NCBI GenBank assembly: GCA_021527695.1
Contig: JAKFAO010000002.1
Location: 1,922,501-1,986,500 of the forward strand
Direction: 5' to 3'
Source: Naematelia aurantialba
Lineage: Eukaryota; Basidiomycota; Tremellomycetes; Tremellales; Naemateliaceae
Length of the DNA stretch: 64,000 nucleotides
The notes beneath the pieces were generated by a model that worked only from the letters and a program-made list of their open reading frames with translations, did not search any database and had not been told where the DNA came from. Position 1 is the first letter of the stretch, and the number at the start of each line of letters is the position of its first letter. A program made the position numbers and the translations under genes. Positions 32,201 to 44,455 of this stretch are shown here, in pieces.

Positions 32201-33173
32201 TGCAAGAGCGAATATCGCAGGTCAAGCTTGAAAAAGAGCGGGCAAAACGAAGGGGAGAGAAACACCGGAGGGTACGGCACACGACGGCGTATGACATGCC
32301 TGTTGCGAATGGGCATGCTTTGCCGCCTCCTGCAGCGCGAGCAGCGCTGGATTTTGCACCTAGAGGCGGCCCTCGGCGAAGCTTCGGAGGAGTCCAGCGA
32401 GACTCGACACCAGCCGCCTCTGGTCGCGGCGAGAGCTACATTCCTGAAACGCCAAACGGGCTTGACGAGACTCCTGCCACGCGGCCCGACGAGATGGAGC
32501 GATCGCCAGCGGATAAGCGGAAGAGGGCGGAGGACGTAGAGGAGTTTGTTCCAGTGCCCAAGAAACGACCGGAAGATTTCCCACTGTCAGAAGGCAAGTC
32601 GTAGCTCTCCATGCCGATATGCGCTGGGCTAAACGTCCTGTCAGGCTCTGGAGCCGCCAAGAACCCATTTGCGAAGAAGTTCCATGGCTCGAATCCGTTC
32701 GCCAAAGCGGCGGTGGCGAAGCCGCTGGACGCCATCAAGAGTACGAGCTTCTTTGAGAGAGTGGACGATATCGAATTGAGCGGGGCGCCAAGATGTATGT
32801 CACCAGGTAACCGTCCGCGGAAAGTTGCTGAACGATCTTGCGTGTGCAGCTGCGAAACCTCGGGTGAAGAAAGTCGCGGAAAAGCCGGGACAGGGTAAAC
32901 AGACGACGTTGTTGGGGATGAAGAAGATGGCGCCGCCGCGGCCAGTCGACGACGCTCCTGATTCCCGAGTGGAGGACAGTGAGATGGAAGAGACGCAGAG
33001 GGACGACGATGTCCCCGCTGGGGTGCTCGAGGAGAGCCAGGCAAGTCGATTTCTCTGTGTCCTGTTCCCTGCGTCGATAGATGCTCCGATGTCCCGTCAG
33101 ACAAGCGTGGTGGGCTGACAGAAAGCAGGTGCAGGAGACGATTGTAGCGGAGAGCATGGACGACGAGTCATGA
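29221..33173 (+). CDS. CTF4: Replisome adaptor Ctf4 / Mcl1 / AND-1 (WDHD1)
   Basis: Ctf4 is a trimeric hub that links the CMG helicase to DNA polymerase alpha-primase at the fork and supports sister-chromatid cohesion. The chosen ATG (29221) gives [16 protein letters not shown], and exon 1 (29221-29300) joins 29356 to give [20 protein letters not shown], the start of the N-terminal WD40 propeller. WD blades follow in small exons: [53 protein letters not shown] and [18 protein letters not shown]. An acidic linker (about 30560-30720) precedes the SepB/C-terminal beta-propeller, seen as [28 protein letters not shown] and [17 protein letters not shown]. The helical bundle lies near 32030-32230 ([20 protein letters not shown]). 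A disordered, basic C-terminal tail runs to the stop at 33171-33173. More than twelve introns. Identification is confident; tail exons are less certain. Confidence 0.92.
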
Positions 33174-33510
33174 GTCATGGCCGTCGAGCGTATCGTTGAT
33201 ATACATGTATTCGTACACATGCTGCGTGTGCAGAACTGCCGGGTCGAGAGGATCAAGGCGGTTTCAAAGTGACAGACACAGCAGACCAACAGGCCTCGGA
33301 CTCGACAGCCTCGCCGGACTTGACAGGTATTACAGACTTCACAGACTTCATAGACTTTACAGGCTTCACAGACTTCATAGACCCTGCAAGCGAGAGACTC
33401 GTCTGATCAACCGATTCAGTCAGCAAACCCATGCAATTCATCGTCAACCAGGCTATGCATATGACGATCTGATGATGCCCGTGCCATGCTGCCACAACGT
33501 CCTCGATATG
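33174..33510. other. Convergent spacer between CTF4 and SLC41
   Basis: This 337-base gap between facing stop codons contains a 9-bp tandem array and no gene that I can support. Open frames on both strands across the array are repeat by-products. Confidence 0.6.
33332..33385 (+). repeat. 9-bp tandem repeat, ACAGACTTC type
   Basis: Six nonamers (ACAGACTTC, ATAGACTTT, ACAGGCTTC, ATAGACCCT variants) lie in the convergent 3' spacer of CTF4 and the SLC41 gene. Confidence 0.85.
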
Positions 33511-36445
33511 CTATGCCGCAACGTCCTTGACGAGCACGTCGCCTCCTTGGGAAATACAAATCTCGTATGCGACGACGAGGAAGAGCTGGCCTAGGAAATC
33601 GACCAGTGCAGAGTGGATTGGGAGGGTGTACGAGCTACGAGATATCAGCGGTGGTCTCGGTCATTCCCGGTTATGACAAGGGCAGATGCAAGCTATTGGG
33701 AGGCAAGCGTCTCTGCCGAGGAGCAAGGCACGCCTCCGGTGGAGAGTCGGGAAGGAAAGACAGAGGCGGACGTACTCTGGGTCAAGGTCTTTGGACCAGA
33801 AGAACAATGTCATGTAATGTGCTGATATGATGGAGACGATGGTCTGCGCGCTAAGTGAGCAAAATGCGCGGCGGAACGGTGAGCAAGAACTAGTCAGACT
33901 GCTGGGGAGGGTGGGCGCGGTAGAGCGAATGGGAATGGGAGGCGGGTAGGGTATGGGGGTCACATCGAAGTACAGCAATGAGGTGGAGGAACAGGAACGG
34001 GACGCGGGGACCGGGGACGGTGGACGGTGGAATGGGAGACGAATGGTGGGAGCACGGCAACGCACGGTGATGCTAAATGTCAGCCAGCCGGCCCAGCCGA
34101 GACTGAGATCGATCCACCCTGCCCAACTGACGAACAGCAAGAACGCCGCTTGACAGGGAAACGCGAGAAAGGTCAGGGTAAAGCCACTTTGCAATGGCGT
34201 GAGACCGCGCTGACTGAACTGGGCTGCGTCAGGAGATGATGTAGATGGTGCAGCTTTGAGGGCCGTGTGCAGCGACGTTGAGAGGCGGTTGGCGTGGATG
34301 GCACCGATGGAGCCTGTGAGGCCTGCGCGACTTAGCAATTACACAGGATGTGGATGGGAGATAGAGGCTGGGTTGTAGTGGAAGGAGGAGGACGTGTAGT
34401 GGCAGAGTTTGGAGGAGGACGAGGAGGGGAAGGCGAAAGGGAAAATACGGAGGACAAGGAGAACAAGGACAGCACGCACCGGTCATGGAAATTGCGAGGA
34501 GGGCAAAGCCGCGGTACTTTGCGACCCCTTTGTCGAGCACCATCCCGGTCCCGCTCGAGATAAGCATGGCGCCAATCTGAGCATTCGCGTCAACAACAGC
34601 GCATGTGAGACACGGCATTTCATTTAGGACGTGAAAGATAGGTGAGTGGTAAGTGGCGGGTGACAAGGGGTAACACGTACGAGCGGAATCCAGCCGCCTT
34701 TTGCGACGTTCTTGACCCACTCGTTACGCATGACGCGGCGGGTGAACCAGCCCGCAGCGACAGACATGACGATGACGGCTACGAGAGGGAGTGCGGTGTC
34801 CATCATGCCTACGAGGGCAGAGCCAAGCAGGGCGAGGATGAAGAGCGTGAGCAAGTCGCCGAGGCACGCGGCGATCGGCGGTGTGACGTTATCTGGAATG
34901 TGTATCAGCTTCAGATCTACACATCAGGGCTAATACCAAGCTAGGGCGAGCTGTGAAAGCTGGAGTCGGAGAGGAAGCTCAAGCTGAAGCTGACCTGGAT
35001 CGATGCCTGCCCAGCGACTGAGGACGATGAGGGAGCCCATGAACGAGCCTAGGACGGCGCTGCTGAGGCCGGCTGCACCCATCCCAGTCGCAAGGACCAT
35101 GACGAGCTGCTTCCACCCTGGCCGTGTATACCCTTCGTGCCACTCTTGCTCGCCGACTGCGAGGCCGGCGTCGGGCGTCGGCGCGCTCGAATCGGCACCG
35201 GGAGGCGTGATGTCCCCCAAGCGGTGGGTCGTGAGCAGGCCGAGGAGGAAGCTGAGCACCGCGGCGAGGCAGGAGATGAGCAGCGCCTGCAGGCCCAGGA
35301 GCGTGAGGTTGGCAAGCACCAGCGCCTGGCGGGTACGGCGGTGGTCTAGCTCGCCGATGTTGGCCGACGTACCGAGTCGCGCAGAGAGGCACATTTCGAG
35401 ATTGCCCTTGAGATTGCCTATCATGGGCACGAGGATGAACAGCTCGTCCACGCGCCGGAAGACACGCCAGCGAGCGAGGTGCTCCAGCAGCTCGCCAGTG
35501 AACACCAGGCCCACGAGGGAGAACAGCAACGACGGTGTGCACTGCCGGGTTCTGTATCAGCCAGGCTATCATAGTTCAGGACGCATCAAGCGCGGTCCAT
35601 GAACTGCTATCCATGAACCACTCTCCATGGGCACGACCTTGGCTCCACAATCCATGGTGCAGCAGATCCACACTCACCTCCAAGAGCAAGTTGACAAACT
35701 CCCTCCCAGCGCTGATGCCAGCTCGCGGCACCTCCGCTTCAGCGTACTCGAGCTGTATCCGCTGGGACATCCTCCTCCCTGCCCCAAGGCTTGTTCTCCG
35801 AGCCTGAGCATACACCTGGCTGCCCATATCCATCTCGCCGTCCGGGTCTAGCACCCCTACTCCTTCCCCTGACCCCACAGCTCGCCCTATCCTCTCTCCT
35901 GCCATCATCCCTCCCGCCGCTGCATCTGCGCCGCGCAAAAGCAACGTCCGACGCTCCTCCCCGACCAAATCCAGGTCGCTCCCATCCTCGCTATTGTCCT
36001 CTGCCTCGCCGAGGACGTGCTGCGCCTCCGCCGCCGGTGTGGGTGTGGGGACACCCAGCGTTTCCCGCCATCTCCAGCTCCCTCCCACGACCGTGTCTTC
36101 AGACGGACCGACACCTATCCCTTGACGCGCGGAAGAGCCTGACGCGAACGTCTCTGTACTTGTATCTGGCGGTTTGAGGTCGGACGACGACGTGCGAAAT
36201 GGAAACGGATGGCGGTCGTGCTCGGCTTGGCGTGTGCTGAGAGAGTAGTCGTGCTCGAACAAGGGAGGGTCGTCCGGTGCTTCGCCAACGATGACACTGG
36301 CAAGACGCCGAGCCTGTCGCAGCTGCTCGGATATGTCCCGCTTCAGTATAGGGGACATGAGCAGGTTGACAAGGCGGGACTTCGCTCCAAGCCAAAAATC
36401 AACTGAAGAAACCAACACCCAAGCCACAAGTCTCCGACGAACCAA
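33511..36445 (-). CDS. SLC41/MgtE-type divalent cation (magnesium) transporter
   Basis: The protein belongs to the eukaryotic SLC41 family, which is built from two MgtE transmembrane domains and moves Mg2+ across plasma or organelle membranes. A long hydrophilic N-terminus (from 36445, or from an internal Met at 36358) has acidic and Ser-rich stretches. The first MgtE domain reads LVGLVFTGELLEHLARW then LFILVPMIGNLKGNLEMCLS and ARLGTSANIGELD (near 35380), the family signature. The second half has TPPIAACLGDLLTLFILALL, GAMLISSGTGMVLDKGVAKY, GLTGSIGAIHANRLSTSLH and WSKDLDPE (near 33790). After a further intron the last exon reads YTLPIHSALVDFLGQLFLVV and stops at 33511-33513. The last exon is hidden from simple ORF scans. 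Family call is secure; ion specificity is inferred. Confidence 0.87.
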
Positions 36446-36801
36446 AATAAAGTTTGCGTGTTGGTGCTGCGGTTATCGCAATCGGTATAACGGCGTGTTG
36501 GTACTAACTTGGCCCCCATTCACAGACTCTCACCATGGCTCACTGCGAGTTCTCATGCAGACCACGGCCAAACCGCAATGCACAATTTCATGATGCATGG
36601 ATACAAACAAAAAGCGCTGCAATGATATGACGACATACACTCAACTCTCTACTCGCCTCATCCAGTCGGGCCGCTGTTAGCATGGAATCCCATGCACTCG
36701 TTTCCTCGTATACCACTTTTTTCTCTTGCCGATGCCTCCAGAAGCCCCGGGGAGCAACGTGAGCGAACCAGGCCCATCCAAGGCTCCCGGGGGATGGGCG
36801 A
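36446..36801. other. Spacer between SLC41 and HUL5
   Basis: About 356 bases, upstream of SLC41 and downstream of HUL5, both on the minus strand. It presumably holds the SLC41 promoter. Nothing distinctive was seen. Confidence 0.5.
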
Positions 36802-39800
36802 TCATGAGAGATCAAAGCCAGCTCCCGAGGTGATAGCCTGTAGCAGCTTTGTCTTCATGGACACTTCATCCTGTAAAGTCGTAAAGTCAGTTGCGTCACC
36901 TACAGGCCAGAGACCATGCATACCCTGTACTGGGGCAGCTTGAGCAAATTGAAACAAGCAGCTGCGTAGGCTCGTCAGCTAAGATTCCCCAAGATTCCAA
37001 TGGTCGCATGCCCTCCAGCTCCCTAAGGTATCGGAAATATTCGGTCCGATCGAGAAAGGGCAGGACTCGTCACTCACAGGCTGACGGCAACCTCGTAGTA
37101 TCCTCACCACTGCAATGGATCGCGAAGCCCGGGTTGAGGTGAGCAAAGCCGAGCCTGATGTCTCGTCAGTATTCTCGGACGCAGTGATTCACACACGGGC
37201 TCGGTCCAGGAGCATGGTCCAGGAGTCGATGAAAGGCAGTGACGACGGTGATGGCAGTCAAGCAGCGACAGCAAATAGCACTCACAGAGGCGGACGCGAA
37301 CAACTCGTGACAAACCGCAAAAGCGCCTTGCGTTCCTCCTGGTTGAAACTCTTGACGACCTTCCAGAACAGCCTCGGGGTATCGTCAGTCGGGAACCCGG
37401 TGATATTGGTATGCGCTCGTAGATCGTCGAGGTCGATCAGCGTTTCTTCACCCCCGACGAGCTGGCGGAGTTCGCGCTGATCGAACATGCGGAGCCCTAA
37501 GAGGTATGAGCTGGGTTCAACTCCGTCGGGGCGGGTTTAACCCTATCCGGCTGACCAGGAGAGGAAACAAGAGGCGCCTGTGGGGAGGGGGAGAGAGAGT
37601 AAAGGGGACGAGAGCGAGTTTCGCATCCAAGGCATCGGCAGAAGGGCACAACTGTGCCGCCTATCGTCACTCACATTTTGGATCGATAATGTCAGACAAT
37701 CCACTGAAGAACGCCTTGCTCTGAGCGGCGATCTGCTTGTCGAGCTTGTACTTGCACACCAGCTGGATATCTAGGAGAGGGAGTCAGCTCCGGCATCAAA
37801 TGGACCTATCGAGTACGGGACGCGAGGTGATGGAGCTATAGAATAGAGGCTATGAAGCCTCTAAACTTTAGGCAACTTCGAACAAGGGGGGAGGGTCCTA
37901 TGGGAGAAAGAGGACGTAGAGCACGGAGAGAGACATGAAGCTGCGAATGAAGGGGACGTGGAGCCATGAAATAATAGAATGCGATGTGAGGAACAAGAGA
38001 GCGCAGACGTACATTCATGCCGATTCTCAGCTGTCACCGCAACCTCCGAGCCATTAAGCATCAGATCGACCGACTTGACGACCCCGAATTCTGCGAGCCC
38101 ATCAGCCTGATGCATCCCATGCGAGTTAGTCCCTCTCCAGCTTAATGGCTAAAGCAAACGAATCCCACCGCAATCCTTTCCACGAACAGCCGAACAGTGA
38201 CGGTAGAAAGGCTGACCTTGCTCGGTGACGGTAAAGTTCAGGGCAAGTTCCTCTGGTCTAGGATAATTCTTGAGCGCTATAACGGTCGCGTCAGCATGCA
38301 TCGCTTTCGCCTGATATGTCGATTCTCGTTCAAAAACATAAAAACTCAAAACGCACTGATCAAGCCTTTGTACAAGTCCTTGTCCAACGAGGCGAGGTCG
38401 TCCAGGTACGACTGGCGATCGAGCCACTTTGCCACTTCCCATGTCAGCGTCGACGCACCGAGGACACAGAGAACGTAGCCGAGTCAAAGACGTACGAAAG
38501 AAATCGGCAAACGACACATCAACCAATATACCCTCGTACAGCGCCTTGCCAAGCACTCTGCCGATCTGTGGTGTTGTCAGCTGGATACACCAAAGTTGCG
38601 AGACACGTACAAAGCCATACCAGCTCAACTGATGGCCTGAGACGATCAGCCACCTGAGACACGGTTCATCTCCGACACGAGCATCGACTCACTCTCGGTC
38701 GCATAGGAGTGTGGATTTGGATACAGCTCGTTCTGGTCAGTTGCCAGCCATAGGCCTCGGTTCGTATCAAATGCCTCTTTGGCCAAGCTATACCGCATGA
38801 GCCTGTGCCCTGTCGTCTTAGCTGAAACCCAGCCCACCTCGTCAGGAACTCTTTGAACAGTCCTCCACCGTCAATGCCTCTCTCCTCTTCATCCCATCTA
38901 TTCCAAACACATCAGCGACATTGTATACACCAAGCTCGGAACGCACTGGTTGATGAAGGAGATATAAATTCGTCCTTTGAGCGCTGATCCGAGCGGATTG
39001 AGCTGTCTGAAGCCGTCCTCCGCTAGATTCGTACGGTGGATGGTAGCATATACGCGGGATCGATGATCAAGTCGTCGTCGATGAGCAAGTCGTTGTCGAT
39101 CGGCTTCCACGAATTGGCGAAAAACTTCCAAACGCGTCTGGAACGGTACTGCCATGGGAAGGTTATTGAGCAGACCGAGGCGAGGGGAAATATATGCCAA
39201 TTGGCGCTTGGTGAATCGCTGTCGAGCCAACGCCCACCGAGGGAGTTCCCCAGGAGGGGTGTTTGCATCGTCCGGTCCATCGGGCTGAGCCAGTTCGGCA
39301 TCTTCGAACCTACCATATTGTTCAGAGCACGTCGAGCAAGAGCTGATATCTACTCACACTGCAGAGTCGACAAAGCCGCGTAAATCGGTGAGGTTCGACA
39401 TGACCCAGTGATCGTCAGACGCGAATTTGCGCCGCGCACTGTTTACATCAGCAAAGCAGCAGAAAAGAGGCAAGATTTGCAAGGAGGGGCAGAATAGGTT
39501 CTCAACGGAGAGTAGGGATTGGAGGGTGGAAATCACAGCTGGCGGATGGGAGAGTAAAACTTACTTGCGCTCGGCAACCCGTGTCACACCTCTAGTGAAC
39601 AGGCTCCTTGCTTCTTCAGTCCCACTCGCTAAAGTAACGCCACTCATATACCCCCAAAAAGCCAAATCCCGCCATATCCGGGATAACTCGAGCACCTCGT
39701 CCAGGGTTAAAGGTTTTGTAGACGAGTCGGAGAAGAACTCGTCGTCTGGGGTGAGGAGGAGGTAGTGGTTGTACATGTACGTCAGGAGCATGAGGCACGG

Positions 39801-42208
39801 AGTCGACGGGTCTGACAATGACATCAGCATCCATCAACACCACTAACATTAGCGCCGTCGATCTCAGTGCCAGTGCCAATGGCACCATCACCGCCAATAA
39901 TTGATCCCAAATTCAAACTCGACGGGACCGCAGTGACTCACTTGAGCCTAAAGTTGCCCATGCGCTTGGATCGGCGCTGTTGGTCCATCTACCACTGACT
40001 CCCTCGCGCCATAACCTCTTGCTTAGTGCCCTGCCTTGGTGCCCTTCCATCGACACGTCAAGAATGCCTTCCCACTTTGCCGACCCCCTAAACGCAGCCA
40101 AGAGCGAGAGGATAAACGTTGTAAAGTCCACTAGAGTTTGGGTGGATGCTTTGCTGGATGGTCCGATGAGGAGATTGGCGAGCGTCGAGAGGTGCGCATT
40201 TGAGGCGAGTAACACAGCTTTATTGCCTATTGCTTTCGGGAGCGGTTGCCTCGATCGAAGTTTCCTCTTCACCGGCGTCGGGATAGACGTAACCTTTGCT
40301 TGTAGGCTAGTGCCTGACACTGACATCTGGGCTGGGGGTGGGGATGGAACCGACTCGTCGTCCGAGTCGTCGGCCATCGGGATATCGCCATCATCATCCT
40401 CGACGTGGCCTTCGACCCAGCGACCCCATCCGTCGTCAACTCGGTTGACCACCTCGCCGACAACTTTGACCCATACCTGAGCTCCACTGGCGCCGTATCG
40501 CGCCAACATGCCGCCGGTGATGCCGAACGTAGCGAGGTTGGCGACAAAGTAAGTCTTGAACAGCTCAGTCTGCAGTCTACCCTCGTCCAGGACATGTGGG
40601 TGCTTTGCGGCGTAAGGGAGAAGAGTCGTGAACAAGGGCAGCGAGGTGGATAGGTGGCTGAGCGAGGGGATCGGGATGGATGTTGGTAGTGACGGGACCG
40701 CGAGCAAGTGGTTGATCAGTGGTGGAATGAGGAGGGATGCTGAGTCGGGGGGAGAGAGGATGAGCGGGGCTGTGAGGAGCCGGACGCAAGGTTGAAGGTT
40801 GGCGTGTTTCTTCTTGGGCGTCTGCGGAGATCAGCCAGGAACGGCAATGCGCGATGTCGATGCAGAAAATGTCCACGTCCACCGCTGAATAATGTTGAAC
40901 ACATGAGGTTTCGTAGAGACGAAAGATCCGTCAAGAAGAGATGCGGCCTGAAGCGCAGTAGGGATACGACAGCAGATATACGCACGGAAACCGCAACAAG
41001 CTTTTCCAGCACCTGCACGAGGACCTCGACCCATCCCCGCGCAGCCACAGACCCCACAAGAGCCGCCCTGAGCCTTGCCGCTTCAGGAGCTGTGACGGCC
41101 GCCCAGTGTTTTGTCGAAAACGCACTTTCGAGCGTGTCGAACAGAATGCCTGCATGATCCGACCTACGACTAGTCAGCTTTCTTTCATCATTCATCGTGC
41201 TTCGGCCGTTCCTTGTCCTGGATAACCCTCTGCAGTATCTTTGTCTTGAAGATGAGAAGAAATTACTCTAGGTAGAGTAGATGAGGGATGTTGGAGGAGT
41301 ACACTATCCAGGTTGAAGTAGATGGTACGTGATGGAGAGGATTTTATCCGGCAGAGGTAGATGAGGAATGATGGTGCTTACGTAGGGTTCATGTTGACGA
41401 GATCCAAGATCCTAGAACAGAGGATAGCGAGGATCGTGGTCCAGCCTGGATCTGCAGAGTGCTCTAGTGGTCGTAACAGCCCGATCATACCTGCTTTTGT
41501 CAGTTCCCTTTGTGCCGAATCTCGAACCTCTCCCCCCCCCCCCCCCCCGCGGCACTCCTTCACCTGCACAAGCCACACAAGCCCTACCAACAGTACGAAT
41601 CGTACTAGTTATTTCAAGCCGCACCAATCGTACAAGTGAAGGAGTGATTTGGTGATGTCGATATATGATATGAAACGCTCACCATTCCCCTGCTCGCTCG
41701 TCCTTTTGGCTTCCTCACACCAACGCACAAGCACGGCCTCTTGCCTCTTTGCGAGAGCTACGTCACGCCCAAACCCTCCTCTTAGCAGACCGACCAACGC
41801 TCGCCCCCGCTTCTCCACGTCAACGTCAACGTCGACGGCAACGCTCCCGCTCCCCAATCTTGGATTACTCGCACTCGCACTCGCACTCGCACTCGCACTC
41901 GCACTCGCACTCGCACTCGCACTCGCACCCGCACCCGCACCGGGAACGAGATCTCCCCCCTCCAGCCGCTGTAGGGTAGCCAACCTCGCCTGGCCAGAAG
42001 CATACCGACCCCGCCAGAACGATTGGATCTTCACCGCTGCGCGTTCTTCCTGCCTACGTTGTTCGCGCGCAAGTCGTTCGGCACGGACATTTGATAACAG
42101 CGCTGACGAGGTTGACGAATTCGACGTGGACAGGTCGATGCCTCGCTGCCTCGATGGGCCGGAGAACGCCTCATCGTCCCACATCGCCCAGAATCGATGG
42201 CGGTCCAC
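36802..42208 (-). CDS. HUL5: HECT E3 ubiquitin ligase Hul5 / UBE3C
   Basis: Hul5/UBE3C extends ubiquitin chains on proteasome-bound substrates and misfolded proteins. The N-terminus (ATG at 42208, or 42184 giving MWDDEAFSGPSRQRGIDLS) contains an IQ-like motif, AAVKIQSFWRGRYASGQ, as in the family. An Ala-Ser repeat follows. Middle exons include DHAGILFDTLESAFSTKHW, LLPYAAKHPHVLDEGRLQTE and LLTYMYNHYLLLTPDDEFF. The HECT domain starts near 39230 (RVYATIHRTNLAEDGFRQL) and continues with GRVLGKALYEGILVDVSFAD and YPRPEELALNFTVTEQG (near 38230). The C-lobe has LNPGFAIHCSGEDTTRLPS, then after an intron ACFNLLKLPQYR with the catalytic Cys codon at 36954-36956. The last exon reads DEVSMKTKLLQAITSGAGFD and stops at 36802-36804. 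At least twelve introns. Identification is confident. Confidence 0.92.
41532..41548 (+). repeat. Poly-C run within the HUL5 gene
   Basis: Seventeen uninterrupted C on the plus strand (G on the HUL5 coding strand) lie in what appears to be an early HUL5 intron (about 41200-41610). Confidence 0.85.
41868..41940 (-). repeat. Hexanucleotide coding repeat (Ala-Ser)n in HUL5
   Basis: About eleven to twelve tandem GCGAGT units (coding strand) encode an alternating Ala-Ser tract, bordered by Gly-Ala codons, shortly after the IQ-like motif near the N-terminus of HUL5. Confidence 0.92.
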
Positions 42209-42539
42209 TCCAAGTCACTCCCAAGTGCCCAGCAAATGTAAAGCAATAAATCTAGCAGCCAAAAGCGCTCGGATAGTTGAAAGCTGAGCAACCAACGTCA
42301 GTGCGTGCGCCGTCGGCCGGGCACGGAAGCAGATTTCGCAATCAAAGCTTTATAAGAGCATACGAGTATGTCACATCGTTGCATCGTCTTGTCTGACTAC
42401 TACCAGGACCCAAAGCCTAATGTATTGCTATGTCACAAAATGAATGAAAGGCTGCACGATGCAGCTCAGTGAGTCGACTTATAAAAAGAGCGTCAAAGAG
42501 AGCAGTGGCCAGACCGTAAGGAAACTGTACAGACTCCAT
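42209..42539. other. Spacer between HUL5 and OLE1
   Basis: About 330 bases upstream of HUL5 and downstream of the OLE1 stop. It should hold the HUL5 promoter and OLE1 3' end. Nothing distinctive was seen. Confidence 0.5.
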
Positions 42540-44455
42540 CTATTCTGACCGTCCAACCAGAGTATCAACTTCGCCGTTCGTGTCCGCCCGCGTCTCGTGC
42601 TCAAGACTCCTCATGCGAGAAAGCAAGCCTGGTCGGATCTCGGGGATGGTACGAACAATGCGGAACTTTTCCGAAGGTGGGACCGACAAAGTCCACTTGT
42701 CCGCGACAGCCGCCTGAGGTTGACCTGAAGGTGCCTGCGGGTGGGGACCCTGCGAGTTGAGCTGGGTCTGACGCAATCGCGCCTCTTCGGACAACGCGCT
42801 GAGATCAGTCGAGGATGACGCAGCCGAGGAGAGCGAAGGTGTGGACGAAGTCGAAGACACCGAGTCGGCGTGAGGTCGTCGCTTCATGAACTCGACTTCC
42901 ATTCCACCTTCAAGGATACCGACACGCATCATTGCCAAGAGATTGTGCGCTGCGTTCGAGTGGTCGTATACACCGCCAAAGAACGCAGTGGTCGCATCGG
43001 TGCCAATAGCGCGCTTGATCAAGTGCGCACCGCCCGGGTGGTCCTCGGCAAAAGACGAGCAGTCGTGGATGAACCCGTGGATCGCAATCAGGGATCGCTC
43101 CTTGGCCTCGGCCTTGAAATCGTCCCAGCTAATGACCGGCAGGTCATTACTTGACTTGGGCCACTTGAGCTGCTCGCTCTGCTGTTGCAGCTGCAGCAAT
43201 TTCATCGTGTACACACCCTTCTTGATCTCGTTGTCGGGAAACTTTTTCAGGTGCGATGCGAGCCCGAGCTTCGACATGGTCCAGATGAACCATTTGGTCG
43301 GGTCGTACTGGAACCACTTGACGGCATTACGGAAATCCATGGGGAACTGGTGGTGAAAGTTGTGGTAGCCTTCTCCGATGGTGCAGAGAGCAGTGATGAA
43401 GTGGTCACAAGGAGTATGTTTGTTGTCGAAAGGCTTCTCTCCAAGCCAGTGTGCGAGCGAGTTGACACAGAAAGTGGACTGATCGGATTAGCAACACTCT
43501 GCTCGTAAGGATAGGCATGCGGCTCACGTGGTGAACAAAGACAAGCCTGGCGGCTGCGGCAAAGTAGATACCGCCCTTCCAGTCACCCCAGCCGAGGCCA
43601 GCAACAACAGTAGGGAAGACGAAGCCCATGATGACGAGGAGAGCAAGGTAGTTCTGGTGTTGCCACCTGACGACCTTGTTGCGAGTCAGGTCCGAAATGT
43701 CGGCGACACCAATCTTGCCTCGCGGCTTGACGAGCATCCATCCGACGTGCGACCACCAGAAGCCTTCGTGGGCCGAGTACGGATCAAGTTTGGTGTCAGT
43801 GTAACGGTGGTGCGCACGGTGACCCCGGGACCACCACTTGATCGAACCTTGGACTGCACCGGCTCCGGCGACGGCAAGGCCATATTGAAGAGGGAGCGAG
43901 GCGTTGTACGAGCGATGCGCCCACAGGCGATGATAGCCTGCTGTGATACCGAGGCCCGTGATGAAGTAGTACACGACGCTTACTGAATCAGCATACATCC
44001 AGCCCCCAGACCTCCAAGCCACCACTCACCTCCAAATCGTCGTCTTCAGGTTGAAATCAGTGGTAAAGATACCATAGATGGCGATAGCAGGAGGAACGGT
44101 GATGGCCATGAAAGAAATCCATTGGATGTTTTGCAGCAGGTTCGACCAAGTCACCGGTGGCAAGTACTTTTGTTTGGCAATGGTGGCGGTGACATAGTTG
44201 TCTGGAATCTCCTCGTCGGAAGCGGTCATGGTAGGTTGGATAGGGGTGATGCCAGCGAGAGAATTGAGACCTAATGATGTCAGCAAAGGGGAATTATTTG
44301 ACAAAGTGGCGAAGCTCACCTGTCACCTCGATGGGGGACGACGAGTCTGGAGTCGACGGTGGCGAGTACGCTGGATCCATCTTGTCCGCCGGCGCGGGGG
44401 TGCGGTGGAGGAGTTCAGAGCTGCGAAGAGGTGGTGTCATTGGCATGGCGGGCAT
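42540..44455 (-). CDS. OLE1: Stearoyl-CoA delta-9 desaturase with cytochrome b5 domain
   Basis: This ER membrane di-iron enzyme inserts the cis-9 double bond into palmitoyl- and stearoyl-CoA. The ATG at 44455 gives [10 protein letters not shown]; exon 1 ends with SSSPIEVTG and joins [13 protein letters not shown] across an intron of about 55 nt. Two hydrophobic segments are followed by the three histidine boxes: HRLWAHRSY (near 43920), HRAHHRYTD (near 43810) and [10 protein letters not shown] (near 43345). The fused C-terminal cytochrome b5 domain has the haem-ligand motif HPGGAHLI (near 43040) and [19 protein letters not shown]. This fusion is the fungal Ole1 layout. A Ser-rich low-complexity tail of about 110 residues follows the b5 domain to the stop at 42540-42542, longer than in yeast Ole1. 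Four or so introns. It is head to head with an acyl-CoA dehydrogenase gene. Confidence 0.95.

Noticed and set aside
33196..33594. Plus-strand frame downstream of CTF4
   Set aside because: Its 3' half is antisense to the last SLC41 exon, which shows the conserved LPIHSALVDFLGQL ending.
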